64,000 nt of DNA from Methanoregulaceae archaeon (GCA_015660965.1 JACTVG010000002.1:1-64000), one strand, 5' to 3'. Positions 30,073-39,669 are shown, counted from the first letter of the stretch. Numbers and translations are program-made. Notes: generated by a model not told the origin, from the sequence alone.

Positions 30073-30333
30073 CTATTTTGTCAAAGTGTCTGGTCCGGTT
30101 GGTGTCTTTAAAATTCGAATTGCACCGGTTATCTCCATCTCTTTAAGAAGATCTACAAGGACTACAAATATTGCGGCGTCTAATGGGTCTTCAAATGGTA
30201 CTAGGTTTACGGAATAATTACGCCGCAAAAGCTCTACGAGCTTATGTCCGTAAAGTTGGTCATCTTTTCTTAGCGCGTAAGTTCCTCGTGCCCAACGATC
30301 TGCGATCTTTTTCAATGCACTTTTCTCAATCAT
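30073..30333 (-). CDS. Hypothetical protein
   Basis: An 86-residue soluble, mostly helical protein beginning MIEKSALKKIADRWARGTYA and ending with ILKTPTGPDTLTK. No domain recognised. The amphipathic, charged composition and clean start (ATG at 30333 with GGAAG upstream) support a real gene. It converges on the YjbQ gene. Confidence 0.55.
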   Translation of the reverse strand: MIEKSALKKIADRWARGTYALRKDDQLYGHKLVELLRRNYSVNLVPFEDPLDAAIFVVLVDLLKEMEITGAIRILKTPTGPDTLTK

Positions 30334-30492
30334 AATAGATCTTCCGTAACGGATCAGGCTGGGTAGGAACACATTATAACATCACATCCACGTGTGGTGT
30401 GAAAGTAGGAAGCTAGTCTTTCTAGGAATGCAAGATTAATATAAAAATTTTTGAAGAATTACCCTTCTAATTAATGTTTTGTTGCTCGTTCT

Positions 30493-30606
30493 TCATGCCC
30501 ACGCATCCAAGAACATCACTCCAGCTATTACCATAAGTGCTATTGACGCGTAAAGTGCGGCATCAATCCCAGCGACCAATTTAACCGCATCAGATTCAAT
30601 TGTCAT
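30493..30606 (-). CDS. Possible 37-residue single-helix membrane protein
   Basis: A short frame reading MTIESDAVKLVAGIDAALYA, then SIALMVIAGVMFLDAWA. A charged N terminus is followed by one clean hydrophobic helix, like many small membrane-subunit or regulatory proteins. No Shine-Dalgarno is clear and the length makes chance possible, but codon choice and amino-acid pattern look coding. It lies just downstream of the peroxiredoxin gene on the same strand. Confidence 0.45.
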   Translation of the reverse strand: MTIESDAVKLVAGIDAALYASIALMVIAGVMFLDAWA

Positions 30607-30645
30607 GATCTATTTTTCGATGTGGAATGAAAAAAAATGTTCTTA

Positions 30646-31122
30646 TTAATTTTTAAGATTTTTTAAGAAATTAATTACTTCTTGAATATCCGGTACGCTA
30701 TGAATTGGATAGATTTTAACAAACACAACCTTCTGCTTTTCATCAATAATGATATTTGCTCTTTCGCAGAACCCATTTGCATCTCTGAAAATACCATAAC
30801 TCTGAGCTATCTTTCCATGAGGCCAAAAATCACAGAGTAAAGGAGTATTCTCGATCCTAAGGCTTTTAGCCCACGCTTTTTTGCACGGAATAGAATCGAC
30901 ACTAATCCCTACTGCAACGGTATTTAGTGATTCGAGGACTTTCAGGTTTTTTTCAAGCGATACCATCTGCGCAGCGCAATACTCAGTCCATGCAAGAGGG
31001 TGAAAAGAGAGGAGAATTCTCTTACCTATGTTCTCAAAAAGATCAAAAGTTTTGTCATTCTCATCTTTCAGTGAAAAATTTTTTGCTAAATCTCCGATTT
31101 TAACCATCCGTGATTGTTTCAT
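30646..31122 (-). CDS. Peroxiredoxin (AhpC/TSA family)
   Basis: A 158-residue thiol peroxidase. The peroxidatic motif PxxxTxxC is seen as FHPLAWTEYCAAQM, and the thioredoxin fold continues with VAVGISVDSIPCKKAWAKSL and RANIIIDEKQKVVFVKIYPI. The Cys in SIPCKKAW is a possible resolving residue. It reduces peroxides with electrons from thioredoxin-like proteins. I use the ATG at 31122; ATGs at 31137 and 31107 are also in frame. It is adjacent to a flavin reductase on the same strand, suggesting an oxidative-stress pair. Confidence 0.85.
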   Translation of the reverse strand: MKQSRMVKIGDLAKNFSLKDENDKTFDLFENIGKRILLSFHPLAWTEYCAAQMVSLEKNLKVLESLNTVAVGISVDSIPCKKAWAKSLRIENTPLLCDFWPHGKIAQSYGIFRDANGFCERANIIIDEKQKVVFVKIYPIHSVPDIQEVINFLKNLKN

Positions 31123-31156
31123 TTTATAACCCCGCATCTACACATAAAAAAGTAAA

Positions 31157-31729
31157 TTATCGGATATATTTCCTTCCTGAGGCAAATGCTTTCCCTATAC
31201 TTGGCCCCATAGCAAAATATTCAGAACGCACAACATCAAAACCAAAAGGTTTAATTCTTACAAGATCGGGATTCCCATCAGAACCGAGTACTGATTCATC
31301 GATCTTAACATCAAGTATTTCACCAATGAATTGAACATGCGCTTTGATATCGACCTTATTGATAACTCGACATTCAAGAATAACAGGGAACTCTTTGATA
31401 AAAGGTGCATCGATAATCGTCGATCGGACGGGTGTCAGACCCGATTGAGCAAATTTGTCTTTATCCTCTCCTGAAGCGATCCCAAAATAGTCGGTTTCTG
31501 CCATATAATCTACTGATGGAATATTGATTGTGAACTCTCGCTTTTCCATTAGATTCCTGTAGGTATATCGAGTTGGGCGGATAGAAACAGAGATACTCGG
31601 CGGATCTGAGGAACATATACCTCCCCATGCAGCTACCATAGCATTTGGTTTCCCAGTATGATCATAAGTTCCGATAACAAAGACTGGTAAAGGATATGCA
31701 ATTGTGCGTGCGCCAAATGATTGTTTCAT
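31157..31729 (-). CDS. Flavin reductase-like (flavoredoxin) protein
   Basis: A 190-residue FMN-binding split-barrel protein. PVFVIGTYDHTGKPNAMVAA is the opening strand-turn, followed by GICSSDPPSISVSIRPTRYT with the flavin-contacting Ser/Arg, and FTINIPSVDYMAETDYFG. This is the flavoredoxin group common in anaerobes, which passes electrons through bound FMN. The precise partner is unknown. Start ATG is placed two codons inside a TTG. It lies 34 nt upstream of the peroxiredoxin gene. Confidence 0.87.
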   Translation of the reverse strand: MKQSFGARTIAYPLPVFVIGTYDHTGKPNAMVAAWGGICSSDPPSISVSIRPTRYTYRNLMEKREFTINIPSVDYMAETDYFGIASGEDKDKFAQSGLTPVRSTIIDAPFIKEFPVILECRVINKVDIKAHVQFIGEILDVKIDESVLGSDGNPDLVRIKPFGFDVVRSEYFAMGPSIGKAFASGRKYIR

Positions 31730-31798
31730 GACCAATTCGTTACCGTTCAGTAAATTAATACCTTATTGCATCACAAAAAAGAATTTTGAATTTGAGAT

Positions 31799-32167
31799 TT
31801 AGTTCTGATTAAGGGCGCAACGGACAACTTCACATAATTGTGCACGTCGTATTGGTTTCATTAAATAATCATAAAATAGATTGCCATAAATTTCACAATC
31901 TTGTTCTTCTAAAGGTTTTCCAGTGACCATAACCACTGGAATCGATGAAGTGTGAGGATTCTCTTTTATTTTTGAAAGAATTTCCCATCCATCCATAGGT
32001 TCCATCATAATATCAAGAAGTATCACATCAGGTTTGTTTTTCGCTAACATTTCAAAGCAATCTTTTCCATTTGATGCAGTTATCGCTTTGTGTCCATCAT
32101 TGGTGAGGAAAATCTGAAATATGTCGGTTATGTTTGGATCATCATCAACAATCAAGACTGTTGCCAT
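31799..32167 (-). CDS. Single-domain response regulator (CheY-like)
   Basis: A 122-residue stand-alone receiver. Acidic pocket VLIVDDDPNI, phospho-acceptor Asp in VILLDIMMEPMDGWEIL, Thr in VVMVTGKPLE and Lys in YLMKPIRRA are all present. No output domain. Its kinase partner is not adjacent; the nearest histidine kinase in the window is near 61 kb. Confidence 0.92.
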   Translation of the reverse strand: MATVLIVDDDPNITDIFQIFLTNDGHKAITASNGKDCFEMLAKNKPDVILLDIMMEPMDGWEILSKIKENPHTSSIPVVMVTGKPLEEQDCEIYGNLFYDYLMKPIRRAQLCEVVRCALNQN

Positions 32168-32309
32168 CAAAATACCTGTGTATATTAATTATGGGACGAT
32201 TATTGCGAAACCGCAATGTTATTTTACATTTGAATGGTTTATTCATGACGATAAATACCTAATGGAATCCTTATAATTCAAAATATTTTGTTAATAATCA
32301 ACCTTTAAA

Positions 32310-33077
32310 TCACGTATTAAATTTTTTATACAGTCTATTTGCAACGAACTGGAAGATCAGGATGAAGATCAGCAGCGCCAGGATATCCAGAAGCGGCGAA
32401 AAGAGCGACGTCCCGGTATACGCATATTCGATCATGTCGTTTCCATAAGTGAGCGGGGAGAAAAATGCGATCTCTTGGCCGATCTGTGGCATGGCTGATA
32501 TCGGGATAAAGACACCGGAGATAAAGATAAGCGGCAGCCTGACTGTGTTGAGCATCGACATCACTTCTCCAACATTTTCTGTTGGATAAGCGGCAAAAAG
32601 TGTGCCTAACGTTGCAAAACAGAACGCGGTTAGCGCCATGGCAACCACCAAAGTCAGAGCATAGACAATTGATGTGCTGAACAGGATGACGCCGATCACG
32701 AGCGGAAGACACGCGATGCCAAGACTGTAGAGAAAACCGCTCAGGCTCTCGCCGAAGACCAATGAATGGAGCGAAATCGGTGCCGAGAGCAGCCGGTCGA
32801 ACGTCTTTACCCGCCGCTCGATGGGGATCGATACCGGCTCGATTGAGGAGGCAGAGAAGAGGAGGGTGATCGCGATCAGCCCTGGAATCAGGGTGCCGGG
32901 CGGGGCGTTCTTCCCGATGGCAAAGGCAAGGAACATGAAGAGCGGGAAGAGGATGCCGGAAACGATGATGTTTGGCTTGAGGTAATAGGTTCGCATATCT
33001 TTTCTGGCAATTGCCCAAGCAGCGGAAAGTTCTCTTAATACACGTTCAATTCCGAAGTTTTGACTAATCACTGACAT
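32310..33077 (-). CDS. ABC-2 type exporter permease
   Basis: A 255-residue membrane protein with about six helices of the ABC-2 (DrrB-like) family: LKPNIIVSGILFPLFMFLAF, PIERRVKTFDRLLSAPISLH and LPLIFISGVFIPISAMPQIG are typical. Its start overlaps the ATPase gene by 14 nt, making a two-gene exporter of unknown substrate. Most of the gene is markedly GC-richer than the ATPase gene and the flanks, so it may have come from elsewhere. Confidence 0.9.
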   Translation of the reverse strand: MSVISQNFGIERVLRELSAAWAIARKDMRTYYLKPNIIVSGILFPLFMFLAFAIGKNAPPGTLIPGLIAITLLFSASSIEPVSIPIERRVKTFDRLLSAPISLHSLVFGESLSGFLYSLGIACLPLVIGVILFSTSIVYALTLVVAMALTAFCFATLGTLFAAYPTENVGEVMSMLNTVRLPLIFISGVFIPISAMPQIGQEIAFFSPLTYGNDMIEYAYTGTSLFSPLLDILALLIFILIFQFVANRLYKKFNT

Positions 33078-34020
33078 ACGCTGCTCCTACTCTCGCTTTC
33101 AGTCCTGTCAGTTTGATAAATACATCTTCAAGGCTTGGACCGAGTGTACTGATACTGATAATTTTCAAATTTTTTTGTTTAGCATACGTCATTACTTCTT
33201 CAATGATTGCAGATGGGTCTTCAGTATAGAGTTTGATTTTATCGCCTTCTTTCCGTGCTTCGTTGACGAAGGGGAGCTTACGAAGTTCATCCATTTGTTC
33301 CAGCCCGCGTTTATCAAATGCCACCTCCACAGATTGGACGCTTTCGATAGTCTTTTTCAATTGTTCTGGTGCATCGATGGCAGCAATCTGTCCTTTGTTG
33401 ATGATGGCAACCCGATCACACATTACATTTGCTTCCTCGATATTGTGAGTCGTTAGAAAAACAGTTACGCCCTTTTGGGTAAGATCAGCAACAACGTCAC
33501 GAATTATGAGATTACTCTGAACATCAAGTCCTGAAGTGGGTTCATCAAGGAATAAAAGCTTAGGGCTGTTGACAAGCCCCATTGCTAGTGTCAACCGTCG
33601 TTTCATACCTTTAGAAAATTCATGTGCCTTGTTATCTTTTCGTTCAAATAATCCAAATATTTCGAGAAGTTCTTTAGATTTTTTTTCACGTTCCGCTTTA
33701 TTAACATGGTAAAGTTCAGCAGTAAAAATCATATTTTGCCAAGCAGTAAGGTCATCGTAGACATTGGAAGTTTCATGAACAATTCCTATCGATTGTCGTG
33801 CAGATATTATTTCATTCTGGATATCATACCCGAAAATTTTTGCTGTCCCTGATGTCGGTTGAGTTATACCGGTCAGGATTCTGATAGTAGTAGTCTTCCC
33901 GGCACCATTAGGACCTAAAAACCCAAAAGTCTCGCCTTCATTCACACTAAAATTTAGTTTATTAATAGCGACAAGAGTGCCGAAAATTTTTGTTAAGTCA
34001 TTCACTTCAATAGCAAACAT
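33064..34020 (-). CDS. ABC transporter ATP-binding protein (DrrA-like)
   Basis: A 318-residue ATPase of the drug/antibiotic exporter type. Walker A GFLGPNGAGKTTTIRILTG, signature EFSKGMKRRLTLAMGL (the SKGMKRR variant), Walker B LLFLDEPTSGLDVQSN and H-switch LTTHNIEEANVM are complete. A C-terminal domain of about 90 residues ends GPSLEDVFIKLTG, characteristic of DrrA-type proteins. I start at the ATG at 34020; the longer frame adds 26 residues without homology. Pairs with the overlapping permease. Confidence 0.92.
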   Translation of the reverse strand: MFAIEVNDLTKIFGTLVAINKLNFSVNEGETFGFLGPNGAGKTTTIRILTGITQPTSGTAKIFGYDIQNEIISARQSIGIVHETSNVYDDLTAWQNMIFTAELYHVNKAEREKKSKELLEIFGLFERKDNKAHEFSKGMKRRLTLAMGLVNSPKLLFLDEPTSGLDVQSNLIIRDVVADLTQKGVTVFLTTHNIEEANVMCDRVAIINKGQIAAIDAPEQLKKTIESVQSVEVAFDKRGLEQMDELRKLPFVNEARKEGDKIKLYTEDPSAIIEEVMTYAKQKNLKIISISTLGPSLEDVFIKLTGLKARVGAAYVSD

Positions 34021-34145
34021 GGATAGACTATCAAAGATCGGATGTATTCCCTTATATGCCCTACTTTTAACACAAATATCATCTGCCTGAAAAAACAATA
34101 GAAAAAGTTAACAATCCGTTGGTTTGTTGATAAATGATTGAAATG

Positions 34146-34409
34146 TTAATCCAAGGGAATGGTCTCCAACTGTGAGACTAGTTCCCAGATTCTTGTTCTC
34201 GCATGGACCGGCATGTTCGGGTCATTTGAGATTTCATCAATTTTGGATATTGCTTCTGCCGCACGCAAACCAAGCTCTTTATTATCATTCATGAGCAGCT
34301 GGCGGGTTTCGTCCGCCACACGTCTTATATTCCTCGGAATAGTACTGTCCTCCGTGATGTGCTGCAACATCAGAATACAGTTTTCGATTGTCTTCTGTGG
34401 GTTCGGCAT
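34146..34409 (-). CDS. UPF0147 family protein
   Basis: An 87-residue all-helical archaeal protein of UPF0147. [38 protein letters not shown] and [20 protein letters not shown] are the conserved blocks. Function unknown; the family is widespread in archaea. Start ATG at 34409. Divergent from the UPF0148 gene across 77 bp. Confidence 0.9.
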   Translation of the reverse strand: MPNPQKTIENCILMLQHITEDSTIPRNIRRVADETRQLLMNDNKELGLRAAEAISKIDEISNDPNMPVHARTRIWELVSQLETIPLD

Positions 34410-34486
34410 ATTGCCACACTTCGTACCTGTAGTTAATACGTAGAACCTCCTTATATAGTTTAAATATTGATGCGACGGTGACAAGG

Positions 34487-34861
34487 ATGGCACAAAAAAA
34501 GGAAGATGAGATTATGGCTGAGTATCTCCTAAAAGGGGGAAAAATGCTAGAGAAGACATGCAAGACATGTGGTTGCCCGATGTTTGAATATAAAGGGAAG
34601 ACATTTTGCGTGGTTTGTTCGGAACGTGAACAAGAGACTATCGGAACGAATAAGCAAAAAATTGATATAAAAACTCACTCTTCTTCAAAAGCTAGTGTTC
34701 CATCTACGATTGATACTGTTACACTTGCTGAGGAATTAACAGCAACAATCAATGAACTATGCACACGAATACGAAATGAAGACGATCCAGAACGGTGTCT
34801 AAAGCTAATGGATTCAGTAAAAATTGGAAGCGAGGCACTCCAGATCCTTCATCAATTATAA
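34487..34861 (+). CDS. UPF0148 / autoantigen p27-like zinc-ribbon protein
   Basis: A 124-residue protein. An N-terminal helix [20 protein letters not shown] is followed by a zinc ribbon CKTCGCPMF...FCVVC, a polar linker and a C-terminal helical segment [20 protein letters not shown]. This is the Sjogren/scleroderma autoantigen-1 (UPF0148) archaeal family, function unknown. The ATG at 34487 follows GGTGA. The 3' end overlaps hef by 10 nt in convergent orientation. Confidence 0.88.
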   Translation: MAQKKEDEIMAEYLLKGGKMLEKTCKTCGCPMFEYKGKTFCVVCSEREQETIGTNKQKIDIKTHSSSKASVPSTIDTVTLAEELTATINELCTRIRNEDDPERCLKLMDSVKIGSEALQILHQL

Positions 34862-37089
34862 GTTCTGTGACAAAGATCAAAGATCTTTTGCGCTGTCTTT
34901 TCTCCTATCCCTTTTACAGCAAGCAGTTCAGGAATCTCCGCATTTGTAATCGCCTTTAACGACCCGAAGTTTGCAAGGAGAATGCGTGCATTCTTCATAC
35001 CGATGTCTGGGAATGCAGACACAACGTATTCTTGCTCATCTTTAAGAGAGCGATGAGATTTGTGTGGATGCACCTTTCGCTCACCTCGCTCCCCCTCCTC
35101 TCGATTTGCAAGGACAAAGAGCATTTGAGCAGTATCTTGTTCGTCTTTTGTGAAAAGTATCGATACACCCATATCAACCGTTAGGGCAGCCAATACACCT
35201 TTGATCGCATTAGGATGGATATCACGCTGTAAATAGAGATCTCTCCCTTCAATAATCAGGACGGGACGTGGTACAGCTTCAGCCATCAACTTAACCTGCC
35301 CTAATAGATCGCGGTTGATCAAGGTGTCGACAAAGTCCCTTGCTGTTTTACGCTCAACAAGAATACGATCTCCGATTGCATAATCACCATATAAAAGACG
35401 TTCAAGCCGAATCGCGGCACCCATGCTGCTTAAGACTTCGACCACCTTTGAAGAAGTCTCTCGATCATCAATAATTATCTTCGGACCCTGTGGGGTGAAT
35501 TTATCTATGCCAACCTGTTCAAATCCAGTAGGTTTTTGAGGAAAAGACTTCATACTACCCATCTTTCGCATGCTCTTATGCATCATCTTCTCTTTTGCCT
35601 GGCTCACAAATCGATACACTTCATCTGACGTGCCGTGCGAAACAAGGACGACAACCCTTCCAGCGGCGGATCTTCCTGTTCTTCCTTTACGTTGAATAGA
35701 GCGGATTTCCGAAGGAACGGCTTCATAGAAAATCACCATGTCAGTGGATGGTACATCTAACCCTTCTTCACCAACTGATGTGGCAATAAGGACTTTGAAT
35801 TCGCCATCACGGAATCGATTGAGTGCAGCAATTTGCTTTTTCTGCGAGAGTCCCTTTTCTGAATCTTTTATTGCCTGACCTACGAAACGCTCACATGAAA
35901 TACCATTTTTGTTTAGATAATCAACAAGTAACTGAACGGTGTCTCGATACGTCGCAAAGATAATTATCCGACTGTTAGGATGTTCTTGAAGCTGTTGACG
36001 AACAAGTGAGAGTGAGATTTCAGGTTTAGGGTGTAGTTCGTGTGTCCATTCTATTGAACGATCAAACAATTCACGGAAAATAGGATCTTTAGCCAACCGT
36101 TGGCTAGCTTTGCTTCCACCACCACTAACACCTTCAGAAACAAGTTTCGCAATGTAGCTTTTCAGTACCTCACTACCCTGAGATTCACCGAGAGTTATCG
36201 CATGACGTAGCTTCATCAATTCAGCATACAGTGATGCCGCGGAATAGGCGGTTTTATCGCGTTCTTGGATACGTTGCTGGATTTGGGCGTTTAGCAGAAA
36301 AAGTGTCTTCATCGATAGTTTCTCTCGCTTCGGAACATCAAAGCGTAATGATGAAAGCAAAGCTAGACGGTCATCAATCAAACGCTGAAGAGCGGATATA
36401 GCAGTGGCGAGTTCTTGAGGAAGATCAATTGTTATTATCTCGATATCACGATTATAGACATATGGGCGAACATCAGAATCTTCCTCAGTTCGTGTCTCAA
36501 CATGGACAATTCCCAGATTTGCACAAACTTCCTGCACTTTCTCATTAATGCTACCAGGTGAAGCGGTCATAGCGAGAACAAGTGGTTTGTCCGAAGTACC
36601 GAGATACCGTTGTGCACAGAAAACATATGCATAATTACCAACAGCTCGATGGCACTCGTCAACGATCATTAAAGTGACATCCTTCAAATTATATCGTTCT
36701 GCGATTAGATCGTTTTTCACGACTTGTGGTGTGGCAAAACAGAACTTTGCACGATTCCATTCGGCTGTGCGTTCGAGAGGAGGAGCTTCTCCTGTAAACA
36801 TAACAAATGGCGATTTCGTAGGATCCGAAGGTCGTTCTATTGCGAGAAATCGTTCAAAAAAATGTAAATGTTGATCTACAAGCGGTTTTGTTGGGGCGAG
36901 CATGAGCACTTTACCCCCCTCATTGTATATCCGCGAGGCAGCGACAAGAAGTGCAACAGCAGTTTTACCCAATCCCGTCGGGAGAATAACCATTGTATTC
37001 GCATCTAACGCTTTCATTGCGATAGCGAGTTGGTAATCCCTCGATTCTATACTGTTTTCGCGTATGAGAGGATGGGTAATAAAGCTCAT
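34852..37089 (-). CDS. hef: Hef-type helicase/nuclease (XPF/ERCC4 family)
   Basis: A 745-residue archaeal Hef. The N-terminal superfamily-2 helicase has Walker A VILPTGLGKTAVALLVA, DECH box LMIVDECHRAVGNYA, and motif VI RSIQRKGRTGRSAAGR. The C-terminal XPF nuclease has IIIDDRETSSKVVEVL and GDYAIGDRILVERKTARDF, the intact GDYx9ERKxxxD active site, followed by two helix-hairpin-helix motifs (KNARILLANFGSLKAITN and LAVKGIGEKTAQKIFDL). Hef processes stalled replication forks. It starts 3 nt after the glyS stop, so the two form an operon. Confidence 0.96.
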   Translation of the reverse strand: MSFITHPLIRENSIESRDYQLAIAMKALDANTMVILPTGLGKTAVALLVAASRIYNEGGKVLMLAPTKPLVDQHLHFFERFLAIERPSDPTKSPFVMFTGEAPPLERTAEWNRAKFCFATPQVVKNDLIAERYNLKDVTLMIVDECHRAVGNYAYVFCAQRYLGTSDKPLVLAMTASPGSINEKVQEVCANLGIVHVETRTEEDSDVRPYVYNRDIEIITIDLPQELATAISALQRLIDDRLALLSSLRFDVPKREKLSMKTLFLLNAQIQQRIQERDKTAYSAASLYAELMKLRHAITLGESQGSEVLKSYIAKLVSEGVSGGGSKASQRLAKDPIFRELFDRSIEWTHELHPKPEISLSLVRQQLQEHPNSRIIIFATYRDTVQLLVDYLNKNGISCERFVGQAIKDSEKGLSQKKQIAALNRFRDGEFKVLIATSVGEEGLDVPSTDMVIFYEAVPSEIRSIQRKGRTGRSAAGRVVVLVSHGTSDEVYRFVSQAKEKMMHKSMRKMGSMKSFPQKPTGFEQVGIDKFTPQGPKIIIDDRETSSKVVEVLSSMGAAIRLERLLYGDYAIGDRILVERKTARDFVDTLINRDLLGQVKLMAEAVPRPVLIIEGRDLYLQRDIHPNAIKGVLAALTVDMGVSILFTKDEQDTAQMLFVLANREEGERGERKVHPHKSHRSLKDEQEYVVSAFPDIGMKNARILLANFGSLKAITNAEIPELLAVKGIGEKTAQKIFDLCHRTYN

Positions 37090-37092
37090 GTT

Positions 37093-38808
37093 TTATAGAG
37101 AGGAAAAATGGATAGTTCCATTTAATAATGTGCTGATTAATTCCGGAATACGATCAATATTAACACGTATCTGTTTCATACTATCCCGGTCCCTAACAGT
37201 GACAGTGTGATCTTCTTTTGTTTGGTAATCAATAGTGATTGCAAATGGCGTTCCTATCTCATCCTGTCGACGATATCGTCTTCCAATAGCCCCCGAGTCA
37301 TCATACTCAGCTAGAATCCTTTGTTTTTGAAGTGCGTGAGTAATATCCCTCGCAATAGTGTCCAGACCATCGCGATTCATCAAGGGAAAAACTGCGACTT
37401 GGACCGGTGCAATGGTAGGTGAAAATCGTAGGACCGTTCGAGTCTCTCCATCAGCAATATCCTCATCATATGCTTGCTCGAGAACTGCATAACACATACG
37501 ATCGATGCCATATGAAGGTTCAATGACATGGGGAACGATATCTTCGCCCCGAACCTCGATAACTTCGTCCCTTACTTCAAAGAGATTTATCGGAATGTGG
37601 ATCTTTTCACCGTCCACTTCAATTTCTGCTCCATCCACGTCGGGTGTTGCATTTGAGAGAGCATCAAAAACAGCTTTTGCTTTTGTGCGATACTGCTTGC
37701 CAAGAACACTCATATTGGGAATGATTCGGCGACGCTGAATTTTTTTCGGCTCCTCATATTGAATAAAGACAGTCATTGGCGTTCCACTATGCTGTGCATG
37801 AGCGGTAAGGTCATAGTCTGTACGGTCAGCAATACCAACTGTCTCTACCCAACCGAATCTGCTGGAGTAGATCTCTGCGTCCCAACAGTCAGATGCGTAA
37901 TGTGCCCTTTCAGTACAGAGGTGTTGACGGAATCGGAGTCGTTCAGTTTTGATACCGATCTTTACCAACATATCGTGTGTAAGCGCAAGATAATATGCAA
38001 TGTATTCATTAGCGATAAGACCCTGTTTTACTGCTTCCTTCATCGTAATGGTTATCGGTTGTTCGTTTTTTTCCTGCTGTATAGCAGTAAAAAGGGGCAT
38101 TTTATAATTTGCATATCTGGAAAAATTGGGGTGGTCTTTTTTATCAGGATGTACGAAGATCTCTGCTTCTGCATGCGTAAACTCTCGAAGACGAATCATT
38201 CCCTGTCTGGGAGAGATCTCGTTCCTATATGATTTACCGATCTGCACTACACCGAACGGAAGGTGATCTCGATAGAATCTAAGCAAGCGTGTGAAATCAA
38301 CAAACATTCCCTGTGCAGTTTCAGGGCGTAGATAACCGGTTCTTTGGGAACCAGGGCCGATAGAGGTTTTAAACATAAGGTTGAAGTTAAAAACCTCAAC
38401 CTTACCGAGAACTTCACCGCAGGAGAGACATTTACAGGATGCAATTGCAGCAGAGAGTTCCTCATTGCTCATCGTTGCTCCACCTGCGATACCTCCTCCC
38501 TCAGCGACATGGTCTGCCCTTAAAAATTCGTTACAATGTGGGCACTGACACATCTTATCGGAAAATCCTTTCAAATGTCCAGAAGCGATAAAGACGGCCT
38601 CTTGCGCAATCGTGGGGCACTCAATCTCATAATAACCTTCCTGAATTACGTAAAAATAACGCCAAATATCTTCCAGTCGACGCTTCATCATTGCGCCAAG
38701 TGGGCCATAATCAATGAAACCCGCAACCGAACCATAGCATTCAGATGTGGGCCAAATAAATCCCCGCCGCTTTGCGAGTTCCATCACTTTTTCATAGACA
38801 TCGTTCAT
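37093..38808 (-). CDS. glyS: Glycyl-tRNA synthetase (archaeal type)
   Basis: A 571-residue class II alpha2 glycyl-tRNA synthetase. Class II motif 2 appears in SYRNEISPRQGMIRLREFTH, with GYLRPETAQGMFVDF before it, and motif 3 in IEPSYGIDRMCYAVLEQAYD; the C-terminal anticodon-binding domain begins near PVQVAVFPLMN. A zinc-finger-like insertion has CQCPHC and CKCLSC. I use the ATG at 38808, preceded by GTGAT; an in-frame GTG three codons upstream is part of that site. Upstream gene of the glyS-hef operon. Confidence 0.96.
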   Translation of the reverse strand: MNDVYEKVMELAKRRGFIWPTSECYGSVAGFIDYGPLGAMMKRRLEDIWRYFYVIQEGYYEIECPTIAQEAVFIASGHLKGFSDKMCQCPHCNEFLRADHVAEGGGIAGGATMSNEELSAAIASCKCLSCGEVLGKVEVFNFNLMFKTSIGPGSQRTGYLRPETAQGMFVDFTRLLRFYRDHLPFGVVQIGKSYRNEISPRQGMIRLREFTHAEAEIFVHPDKKDHPNFSRYANYKMPLFTAIQQEKNEQPITITMKEAVKQGLIANEYIAYYLALTHDMLVKIGIKTERLRFRQHLCTERAHYASDCWDAEIYSSRFGWVETVGIADRTDYDLTAHAQHSGTPMTVFIQYEEPKKIQRRRIIPNMSVLGKQYRTKAKAVFDALSNATPDVDGAEIEVDGEKIHIPINLFEVRDEVIEVRGEDIVPHVIEPSYGIDRMCYAVLEQAYDEDIADGETRTVLRFSPTIAPVQVAVFPLMNRDGLDTIARDITHALQKQRILAEYDDSGAIGRRYRRQDEIGTPFAITIDYQTKEDHTVTVRDRDSMKQIRVNIDRIPELISTLLNGTIHFSSL

Positions 38809-39060
38809 GTCAATCACAATATTTATCGGTACTTGTCCATTATAGTTCGGTGACTATGACAAAAAGGATACCGAAAGTTAAGGTTTTTATTAACATTTTT
38901 TTTAGAATGGATTATCATTCACATTTTCTATAATAAAACGTAAAAATTTAATATTTAATTGCGCAGTAATTTAAAGAGTTTTTGGTCAAAGGGCCAATTA
39001 AGATAGAATTAAATAGTCGGCCCAATATTGTATATCCTAATCCCAATAACGGGGTTTGCA
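38809..39060. other. AT-rich divergent promoter region
   Basis: About 250 bp between leftward glyS and a rightward HTH gene. No open frame or RNA is supported. TATA-like runs (TTTAATATTTAATT around 38945-38960 and AATTAAATAG around 39008) could serve either gene. Confidence 0.4.
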
Positions 39061-39669
39061 ATGACGGAAGACAAAAAGAAAGCACAGCTTCTAAAACTGT
39101 TCAGCACGATGTCAGGTAAGACAAAGATCATCGAGCCGATGAAGAACATTCACGGTACGCTTAGGGATAGCGATGCGATCGAACGCGAAGTCGCACTAGT
39201 GATGCGTGAAATTACCGAACAGGGGATCTTTAAGACTTCTTTGAAACCGATCCAGCTTGCAAAACTTGTCACCATGTTCTACGCAGGAAAGAATGACACC
39301 GAAATAGCCCGTGAGCTTGGCGATGAAAAATTGAGTAAGACCGTTGCACGAGCTCGAGTTCGACTCAAGCTATTTCGTGAGCTTGATTTCAAGATGCCAT
39401 TTGACCGCGAAAAGATGGAAAAGCACATTAATTCAGGCCTGACCATGAAACAAGTGAGCGAGAAATTGGGGATTAGCCCCTCGACATTACGTGAGTACCG
39501 GCATGTGATCGAAGAACAAGAAGACCCAACTATCGATCCTTATATTGCTCGGATTCGTGATGTTATGGAAGATCGTGATCTTTCAGAACAAATGACTCAT
39601 AGTGTGAATGTTGATGGATTTGGCGAATCGATTGACATCACCGAAGCTGAACTAATAGATGTGACTTAA
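39061..39669 (+). CDS. Double HTH DNA-binding protein
   Basis: A 202-residue soluble protein. Two helix-turn-helix segments are visible: FYAGKNDTEIARELGDEKLS (residues about 82-101) and INSGLTMKQVSEKLGISPST with LREYRHVIEEQ (about 124-155). The layout resembles the haloarchaeal 'conditioned medium-induced protein 4' group, an assignment I hold loosely. The C terminus is acidic. Start ATG at 39061 follows GGGGT. Probably a transcriptional regulator; targets unknown. Confidence 0.72.
   Translation: MTEDKKKAQLLKLFSTMSGKTKIIEPMKNIHGTLRDSDAIEREVALVMREITEQGIFKTSLKPIQLAKLVTMFYAGKNDTEIARELGDEKLSKTVARARVRLKLFRELDFKMPFDREKMEKHINSGLTMKQVSEKLGISPSTLREYRHVIEEQEDPTIDPYIARIRDVMEDRDLSEQMTHSVNVDGFGESIDITEAELIDVT

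Noticed and set aside
32335-33018. A 227-codon open frame on the minus strand, inside the ABC-2 permease gene in another frame
   Set aside because: The GC-rich permease gene leaves shadow frames open. Its product is Arg/His/Pro-rich with no membrane or domain pattern, while the permease frame gives a clear ABC-2 protein.
37759-38232. A 157-codon plus-strand frame opposite glyS
   Set aside because: The opposite strand encodes conserved class II synthetase motifs. The plus frame is Cys/Phe-rich without structure.
39005-39055. GGCCAAT and GGCCCAAT as a paired operator before the HTH gene
   Set aside because: The two elements differ in length and are not symmetrical; too weak to report as a site.
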